In this document: piece after piece, positions 54,901-64,000 of the stretch
How the letters are laid out: every line of letters starts with the position of its first letter
How positions within the stretch are numbered: position 1 is the first letter of the stretch
Assembly (NCBI GenBank): GCA_035772405.1
Contig: JAYKKM010000306.1
Location: forward strand, 62,001 to 126,000
From: Chrysogorgia sp. JL179-B06
Taxonomy: Eukaryota; Cnidaria; Anthozoa; Scleralcyonacea; Chrysogorgiidae
Direction of reading: 5' to 3'
Length of the DNA stretch: 64,000 nt
Notes under the pieces: model-generated
Told to the model about the DNA's origin: nothing
Seen by the model: only the letters and a program-made list of their open reading frames with translations
Database searches by the model: none
Position numbers and translations under genes: made by a program

Positions 54901-57900
54901 TTTAGATTATTAGTTTGTATATTTCTTTATAAATACACCAACCTTTTAGATTATTCGTTTGTATAATTCTTTATAAGTACACCACCAACATTTTAGCGTA
55001 TTCGTTTTTATATTTATTTGTAGGTACACCACCCACCTTTAGAGTATTCGTTTGTATATATTTCTTTATAAGTACACCCACCTTTTACAGTAGTCGTTTG
55101 TATATTTGTTTATAAGTACACCACCAACCTTTTAGAGTATTCTTTTCTATATATTTTTATAACTACACCAACCTTTTAGAGTATTCGTTTGTATATTTCT
55201 TGATAAGTACACCACCAACCTTTTAGAGTATTCGTTTGTATATTTCTTTATAAGTACACCACCAACCTTTTTGAGTATTCGTTTGTATATTTGTTTATAA
55301 GTACACCACCAACCGTTTAGAGTATTCGTTTGTATATTTCTTTATAAATACACCACCAACCTTTTAGAGTATTCGTTTGTATATATTTTTATAACTACAC
55401 CAACCTTTTATAGTATTCGTTTGTATATTTCTTTATAAGTACACCAACCTTTTAGAGTATTCGTTTGTATATTTCTTTATAAGTACACCACCAACCTTTT
55501 AGAGTATTCGTTTCTATATTTCTTTATAAGTACACCAACCTTTTAAAGTATTCGTTTCTATATTTCTTTATAAGTACACCACCAACCTTTTGGAGAATTC
55601 GTTTGTATATTTCTTTATAAGTACACCAATCTTTTAAATTATTCGTTTGTATATTTCTTTATAAGTACACCAACCTTTTAGAGTATACGTTTGTATATTT
55701 GTTTATAAGTACACCACCAACCTTTTAGAGTATTCGTTTGTGTATTTCTTTATAAGTACACCACCAACCTTTTAGAGTACTCGTTTGTATATTTCTTTAT
55801 AAGTACACCACCCACCTTTAGAGTATTCGTTTGTATATATTTCTTTATAAGTACACCCACCTTTTACAGTGTTCGTTTGTATATATTTCTTTATAAGTAC
55901 ACCAACCTTTTAGAGTATTCGTTTGTATATTTCTTTATAAGTATACCACCAACCTTTTAGAGTATTCGTTTGTATATTTCTTTATAAGTACACCAATCTT
56001 TTAGATTATTCGTTTGTTTATTTCTTTATAAGAACACCAACCTTTTAGATTATTCGTTTGTATATTTCTTGATAAGTACACCAACCTTTTAGAGTATTCC
56101 TTTTTCTATATTTGTTTATAAGTACACCAAGCTTTTAGAGTATTTGTTTGTAAGTACACCAACCTTTTAGAGTATTCGTTTGTATAATAAGTACACAAAC
56201 CTTTTAGAGTATTCGTTTGTATATTTCTTTATAAGTATACCACCAACCTTTTAGAGTATTCGTTTGTATATTTCTTTATAAGTACACCAACCTTTTAGAT
56301 TATTCGTTTGTATATTTGTTTATAAGTACACCAACCTTTTAGAGTATTCGTTTGTATATTTATTCATAAGTACACCAACCTTTTAGATTATTCGTTTGTA
56401 TATTTCTTGATAAGTACACCAACCTTTTAGAGTATTCGTTTGTATATTTATTTGTAAGTACACAAACCTTTTAGAGTATTCGTTTGTATATTTGTTTATC
56501 AGTACACCACCAACCTTTTAGAGTATTCGTTTGTATATTTGTTGATAAGTACACCAACCTTTTAGAGTATTCGTTTGTATATTTGTTTATAAGTACACAA
56601 ATCTTTTAGAGTATTCGTTTGTATATTTGTTTATAAGTACACCAACCTTTTAGAGTATTCGTTTGTATATTTTTTATAAGCACACCACCAACCTTTTAGA
56701 GTATTCTTTTGTATATTTATTTATAAATACACCAACCTTTTAGAGTATTCGTTTGTATATTTATTTATAAGTACACCAACCTTTTACAGTATTCGTTTGT
56801 ATATTTATTTATAAGTACACCAGCCTTTTAGAGTATTCGTTTGTATATTTCTTTATAAGTACACCAAGCTTTTAGAGTATTTGTTTGTAAGTACACCAAC
56901 CTTTTAGAGTATTCGTTCGTATAATAAGTACACAAACCTTTTAGAGTATTCGTTTGTATATTTCTTTATAAGTATACCACCAACCTTTTAGAGTATTCGT
57001 TTGTATATTTGTTTATCAGTACACCACCAACCTTTTAGAGTATTCGTTTGTATATTTGTTGATAAGTACACCAACCTTTTAGAGTATTCGTTTGTATATT
57101 TGTTTATAAGTACACAAATCTTTTAGAGTATTCGTTTGTATATTTGTTTATAAGTACACCAACCTTTTAGAGTATTCGTTTGTATATTTTTTATAAGCAC
57201 ACCACCAACCTTTTAGAGTATTCTTTTGTATATTTATTTATAAATACACCAACCTTTTAGAGTATTCGTTTGTATATTTATTTATAAGTACACCAGCCTT
57301 TTAGAGTATTCGTTTGTATATTTCTTTATAAGTACACCAAGCTTTTAGAGTATTTGTTTGTAAGTACACACCAACCTTTTAGAGTATTCGTTTGTATAAT
57401 AAGTACACAAACCTTTTAGAGTATTCGTTTGTATATTTCTTTATAAGTATACCACCAACCTTTTAGAGTATTCGTTTGTATATTTCTTTATAAGTACACC
57501 AACCTTTTAGATTATTCGTTTGTATATTTCTTTATAAGTACACCAACCTTTTAGAGTATTCGTTTGTATATTTATTTATAAGTACACCAACCTTTTACAG
57601 TATTCGTTTGTATATTTGTTTATCAGTACACCACCAACCTTTTAGAGTATTCGTTTGTATATTTGTTGATAAGTACACCAACCTTTTAGAGTATTCGTTT
57701 GTATATTTGTTTATAAGTACACAAATCTTTTAGAGTATTCGTTTGTATATTTGTTTATAAGTACACCACCAACCTTTTAGAGTATTCTTTTGTATATTTA
57801 TTTATAAATACACCAACCTTTTAGAGTATTCGTTTGTATATTTATTTATAAGTACACCAACCTTTTACAGTATTCGTTTGTATATTTATTTATAAGTACA

Positions 57901-60900
57901 CCAGCCTTTTAGAGTATTCGTTTGTATATTTCTTTATAAGTACACCAACCTTTTAGAGTATTCGTTTGTATATTTCTTTATAAGTACACCAACCTTTTAG
58001 AGTATTCGTTTGTATATTTGTTTATAAATACACCAAACTTTTAGAGTATTCGTTTGTATATTTCTTGATAAGTACACCAACCTTTTAGAGTATTCGTTTG
58101 TATATTTGTTTATTAGTACACCAATCTTTTAGAGTATTCGTTTGTATATTTGTTTATAAGTACACCGACCTTTTAGAGTATTCGTTTGTATATTTGTTTA
58201 TGAGTACACCACCAACCTTTTAGAGTATTCGTTTGTATATTTGTTGATAAGTACACCAACCTTTTAGAGTATTCGTTTGTATTTGTTTATAATTACACAA
58301 ATCTTTTAGAGTATTCGTTTGTATATTTGTTTATAAGTACACCTACCTTTTAGAGTATTATTTTGTATCTTTGTTTATAAGTATACCACCAACCTTTTAG
58401 AGTATTCGTTTGTATATATTTTTTATAAGTACTCCACCAACCTTTTAGAGTATTCGTTTGTATATATTTTTATAACTACACAAACCTTTTAGAGTATTCG
58501 TTTGTATATTTGTTTATAAGTACACAAATCTTTTAGAGTATTCGTTTGTATATTTGTTTATAAGTACACCAACCTTTTAGAGTATTCGTTTGTATATTTT
58601 TTATAAGCACACCACCAACCTTTTAGAGTATTCTTTTGTATATTTATTTATAAATACACCAACCTTTTAGAGTATTCGTTTGTATATTTATTTATAAGTA
58701 CACCAACCTTTTACAGTATTCGTTTGTATATTTATTTATAAGTACACCAGCCTTTTAGAGTATTCGTTTGTATATTTCTTTATAAGTACACCAAGCTTTT
58801 AGAGTATTTGTTTGTAAGTACACCAACCTTTTAGAGTATTCGTTAGTATAATAAGTACACAAACCTTTTAGATTATTCTTTTGTATATTTCTTTATAAGT
58901 ATACCACCAACCTTTTAGAGTATTCGTTTGTATATTTGTTTATCAGTACACCACCAACCTTTTAGAGTATTCGTTTGTATATTTGTTGATAAGTACACCA
59001 ACCTTTTAGAGTATTCGTTTGTATATTTGTTTATAAGTACACAAATCTTTTAGAGTATTCGTTTGTATATTTGTTTATAAGTACACCAACCTTTTAGAGT
59101 ATTCGTTTGTATATTTTTTATAAGCACACCACCAACCTTTTAGAGTATTCTTTTGTATATTTATTTATAAATACACCAACCTTTTAGAGTATTCGTTTGT
59201 ATATTTATTTATAAGTACACCAGCCTTTTAGAGTATTCGTTTGTATATTTCTTTATAAGTACACCAAGCTTTTAGAGTATTTGTTTGTAAGTACACCAAC
59301 CTTTTAGAGTATTCGTTTGTATAATAAGTACACAAACCTTTTAGAGTATTCGTTTGTATATTTCTTTATAAGTATACCACCAACCTTTTAGAGTATTCGT
59401 TTGTATATTTCTTTATAAGTACACCAACCTTTTAGATTATTCGTTTGTATATTTCTTTATAAGTACACCAACCTTTTAGAGTATTCGTTTGTATATTTAT
59501 TTATAAGTACACCAACCTTTTACAGTATTCGTTTGTATATTTGTTTATCAGTACACACCACCAACCTTTTAGAGTATTCGTTTGTATATTTGTTGATAAG
59601 TACACCAACCTTTTAGAGTATTCGTTTGTATATTTGTTTATAAGTACACAAATCTTTTAGAGTATTCGTTTGTATATTTGTTTATAAGTACACCACCAAC
59701 CTTTTAGAGTATTCTTTTGTATATTTATTTATAAATACACCAACCTTTTAGAGTATTCGTTTGTATATTTATTTATAAGTACACCAACCTTTTACAGTAT
59801 TCGTTTGTATATTTATTTATAAGTACACCAGCCTTTTAGAGTATTCGTTTGTATATTTCTTTATAAGTACACCAACCTTTTAGAGTATTCGTTTGTATAT
59901 TTCTTTATAAGTACACCAACCTTTTAGAGTATTCGTTTGTATATTTGTTTATAAATACACCAAACTTTTAGAGTATTCGTTTGTATATTTCTTGATAAGT
60001 ACACCAACCTTTTAGAGTATTCGTTTGTATATTTGTTTATTAGTACACCAATCTTTTAGAGTATTCGTTTGTATATTTGTTTATAAGTACACCGACCTTT
60101 TAGAGTATTCGTTTGTATATTTGTTTATGAGTACACCACCAACCTTTTAGAGTATTCGTTTGTATATTTGTTGATAAGTACACCAACCTTTTAGAGTATT
60201 CGTTTGTATATTTGTTTATAATTACACAAATCTTTTAGAGTATTCGTTTGTATATTTGTTTATAAGTACACCTACCTTTTAGAGTATTATTTTGTATCTT
60301 TGTTTATAAGTATACCACCAACCTTTTAGAGTATTCGTTTGTATATATTTTTTATAAGTACTCCACCAACCTTTTAGAGTATTCGTTTGTATATATTTTT
60401 ATAACTACACAAACCTTTTAGAGTATTCGTTTGTATATTTGTTTATAAGTACACAAATCTTTTTAGAGTATTCGTTTGTATATTTGTTTATAAGTACACC
60501 AACCTTTTAGAGTATTCGTTGGTATATTTCTTTATAACTACACCACCAACCTTTTAGAGTATTCGTTTGTATATGTGTTGATAAGTACACCAACCTTTTA
60601 GAGTATTCGTTTGTATATTTATTTATAAGTACACAAACCTTTTAGAGTATTCGTTTGTATATTTGTTTATAAGTACACCAACCTTTTAGAGTATTCGTTT
60701 GTATATTTCTTTATAAGTACACCAACCTTTTAGATTATTCGTTTGTATATTTCTTGATAAGTACACCACCAACCTTTTAGAGTATGCCTTAGTATATTTC
60801 TTTATTAGTACACCACCAACCTTTTAGAGTATTCGTTTCTATATTTCTTTATAAGTACACCAATCTTTTAGATTATTAGTTTGTATATTTCTTTATAAGT

Positions 60901-63900
60901 ACACCAACCTTTTAGAGTATTCGTTTGTATATTTGTTTATAAGTACACCACCAACCTTTTAGAGTACTCGTTTGTATATTTCATTATAAGTACACCACCC
61001 ACCTTTAGAGTATTCTTTTGTATATATTTCTTTATAAGTACACCCACCTTTTACAGTATTCTTTTGTATATATTTATTTATAAGTACACAAACCTTTTAG
61101 AGTATTCGTTTGTATATTTATTTTATAAGTATACCACCAAACTTTTAGAGTATTCGTTTGTATATTTCTTTATAAGTACACCAAACTTTTAGATTATTCG
61201 TTTGTATATTTCTTTATAAGTACACCAACCTTTTAGAGTATTCGTTTGTATATTTATTTATAAGTACACCAACCTTTTAGATTATTCGTTTGTATATTTC
61301 TTGATAAGTACACCAACCTTTTAGAGTATTCGTTTGTATATTTATTTATAAGTACACCAACCTTTTAGAGTATTCGTTTGTATATTTGTTTATAAGTACA
61401 CCACCAACCTTTTTAGAGTATTCGTTTGTATATTTCTTTATAAGTACATCAACTTTTAGAGTATTCGTTCGTATATTTCTTTATAAGTACACCAACCTTT
61501 TAGAGTATTCGTTTGTATATTTGTTTATAGGTACACCAACCTTTTAGAGTATTCCTTTTTCTATATTTGTTTATAAGTACAGCAACCTTTTAGAGTATTT
61601 GTTTGTAAGTACACCAACCTTTTAGAGTATTCGTTTGTATATATTTCTTTATAAGTACACCAACCTTTTAGAGTATTCGTTTGTATATTTCTTTATAAGT
61701 ATACCACCAACCTTTTAGAGTATTCGTTTGTATATTTCTTTATAAGTACACCAACCTTGTAGAGTAATTGTTTGTAAGTACACCAACCTTTTAGAGAATT
61801 CGTTTGTATATATTTCTTTATAAGTACACAAACCTTTTAGAGTATTCGTTTGTATATTTCTTTATAAGTATACCACCAACCTTTTAGAGTATTCGTTTGT
61901 ATATTTCTTTATAAGTACACCAACCTTTTAGAGTATTCGTTTGTTATATTTCTTTATAAGTACACAAACCTTTTAGAGTATTCGTTTGTATATTTCTTTA
62001 TAAGTATACACCAACCTTTTAGAGTATTCGTTTGTATATTTCTTTATAAGTACACCAAACTTTTAGATTATTCGTTTGTATATTTCTTTATAAGTACACC
62101 AACCTTTTAGAGTATTCGTTTGTATATTTCTTTATAAGTACACCAACCTTTTAGATTATTCGTTTGTATAATTCTTCATAAGTACACCACCAACATTTTA
62201 GCGTATTCGTTTTTATATTTATTTATAAGTACACCACCCACCTTTAGAGTATTCGTTTGTATATATTTATTTATAAGTACAACCCACCTTTTACAGTATT
62301 CGTTTGTATATTTGTTTATAAGTACACCACCAACCTTTTAGAATATTCGTTTGTATATATTTGTTATAAGTACACCACCAACCTTTTTGAGTATTCGTTT
62401 GTATATTTGTTTATAAGTACACCACCAACCTTTTAGAGTATTCGTTTGTATATTTCTTTATAAATACACCACCAACCTTTTAGAGTATTCGTTTGTATAT
62501 ATTTTTATAACTACACCAACCTTTTATAGTATTCGTTTGTATATTTCTTTATAAGTACACCAACCTTTTAGATTATTCGTTTGTATATTTCTTGATAAGT
62601 ACACCAACCTTTCAGAGTATTCGTTTGTATATTTATTTATAAGTACACCCACCTTTTACAGTATTCGTTTGTATATTTGTTTATAAGTACACCACCAACC
62701 TTTTAGAATATTCGTTTGTATATATTTGTTATAAGTACACCACCAACCTTTTAGAGTATTCGTTTCTATATATTTTTATAAATACACCAACCTTTTAGAG
62801 TATTCGTTTGTATATTTCTTTATAAGTATACCACCAACCTTTTAGAGTATTCGTTTGTATATTTCTTTATAAGTACACCAACCTTTTAGAGTATTCGTTT
62901 GTATATATTTCTTTATAAGTACACAAACCTTTTAGAGTATTCGTTTGTATATTTCTTTATAAGTATACCACCAACCTTTTAGAGTATTCGTTTGTATATT
63001 TCTTTATAAGTACACCAAACTTTTAGATTATTCGTTTGTATATTTCTTTATAAGTACACCAACCTTTTAGAGTATTCGTTTGTATATTTCTTTATAAGTA
63101 CACCAACCTTTTATATTATTCGTTTGTATAATTCTTCATAAGTACACCACCAACATTTTAGCGTATTCGTTTTTATATTTATTTATAAGTACACCACCCA
63201 CCTTTAGAGTATTCGTTTGTATATATTTATTTATAAGTACACCCACCTTTTACAGTATTCGTTTGTATATTTGTTTATAAGTACACCACCAACCTTTTAG
63301 AATATTCGTTTGTATATATTTGTTATAAGTGCACCACCAACCTTTTAGAGTATTCGTTTCTATATATTTTTATAAATACACCAACCTTTTAGAGTATTCG
63401 TTTGTATATTTCTTGATAAGTACACCACCAACCTTTTAGAGTATTCGTTTGTATATTTCTTTATAAGTCCACCACCAACCTTTTTGAGTATTCGTTTGTA
63501 TATTTGTTTATAAGTACACCACCAACCTTTTAGAGTATTCGTTTGTATATTTCTTTATAAATACACCACCAACCTTTTAGAGTATTCGTTTGTATATATT
63601 TTTATAACTACACCAAACTTTTATAGTATTCGTTTGTATATTTCTTTATAAGTACACCAACCTTTTAGATTATTCGTTTGTATATTTCTTGATAAGTACA
63701 CCAACCTTTCAGAGTATTCGTTTGTATATTTCTTTATAAGTACACCCACCTTTTACAGTATTCGTTTGTATATTTGTTTATAAGTACACCACCAACCTTT
63801 TAGAATATTCGTTTGTATATATTTGTTATAAGTACACCACCAACCTTTTAGAGTATTCGTTTCTATATATTTTTATAAATACACCAACCTTTTAGAGTAT

Positions 63901-64000
63901 TCGTTTGTATATTTCTTGATAAGTACACCACCAATCTTTTAGAGTATTCGTTTGTATATTTCTTTATAAGTACACCACCAACCTTTTTGAGTATTCGTTT
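24981..64000 (+). repeat. Giant minisatellite array, 44-47 bp units, at least 39 kb
   Basis: The whole remaining window consists of one repeat family in one orientation. The basic unit is AAGTACACCAACCTTTTAGA, GTATTCGTTTGTATATTTCT, TTAT (44 bp). Frequent variants are a CCA insertion (ACACCACCAACC, 47 bp), an extra TA in TATATATTTC, and a shorter unit of about 30 bp with GTATTTGTTTGTAAGTACAC. Variants recur in fixed order, forming higher-order repeats: about 0.9 kb (near 37.3-41 kb), about 1.72 kb (near 43.8-50 kb) and about 1.93 kb (near 58.4-60.3 kb). A 960-bp block repeats at 62161 and 63121. Open frames here are by-products of the repeat. The right edge lies beyond the window. Confidence 0.98.

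Noticed and set aside
24981..64000. CRISPR or coding repeat interpretation of the long array
   Set aside because: There are no unique spacers; whole units repeat, with higher-order structure typical of satellite DNA.

Overview
The window is eukaryotic DNA, most likely from an invertebrate animal. It holds one nearly complete Polinton/Maverick (adintovirus-like) element and, to its right, at least 39 kb of minisatellite. The Polinton call rests on 113-bp terminal inverted repeats (1-113 and 24190-24302), a protein-primed family B DNA polymerase, a retrovirus-type integrase with a C-terminal chromodomain, an A32/FtsK-type packaging ATPase and candidate capsid proteins. Several small accessory proteins resemble families I know from cnidarian-type Polintons. 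The host species cannot be named from the sequence.

Layout. The left block (224-8038) is on the minus strand: DNA polymerase, a 59-aa zinc finger protein, a zinc-ribbon protein resembling poxvirus late transcription factor VLTF3, two related coiled-coil proteins, two small membrane proteins, a BRO-N/nuclease/C2H2 fusion and a two-helix membrane protein. A 7.3-kb non-autonomous DNA transposon (8065-15384) then interrupts the element. It has CACTGC...GCAGTG ends, dense subterminal palindromes and an internal array of about six copies of a 559-bp repeat. Minus-strand genes resume with a fibre-like protein (15464-16318) and a conserved 561-aa Polinton protein (16323-18008). At 18009-18025 transcription diverges. 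The plus-strand block holds a candidate minor capsid protein, integrase, a broken membrane-protein gene, the candidate major capsid protein, the packaging ATPase and a gene with one internal stop.

How the genes fit together. The polymerase and integrase would copy and insert the element. The two candidate capsid proteins, the ATPase, the fibre and the small membrane proteins make a virion-like module. The zinc-ribbon protein and a motif close to AAAACAT(n3-4)GTATAATAT directly before many start codons suggest the element runs its own transcription. I found no free-standing adenain-type protease; a possible OTU/papain-like domain sits in the N-terminal part of the polymerase.

The copy is decayed: one virion-type gene needs three +1 frame changes, another has an in-frame stop, the ATPase 3' end is duplicated, and a transposon has inserted. 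Polymerase, integrase, ATPase and capsid reading frames are still open.

Right flank. From 24303 to 24981 there are two further partial copies of the terminal repeat and a 25-30 bp GC-richer minisatellite. From 24981 to the window end there is only one 44-47 bp minisatellite family in one orientation, with higher-order repeats of about 0.9, 1.72 and 1.93 kb.
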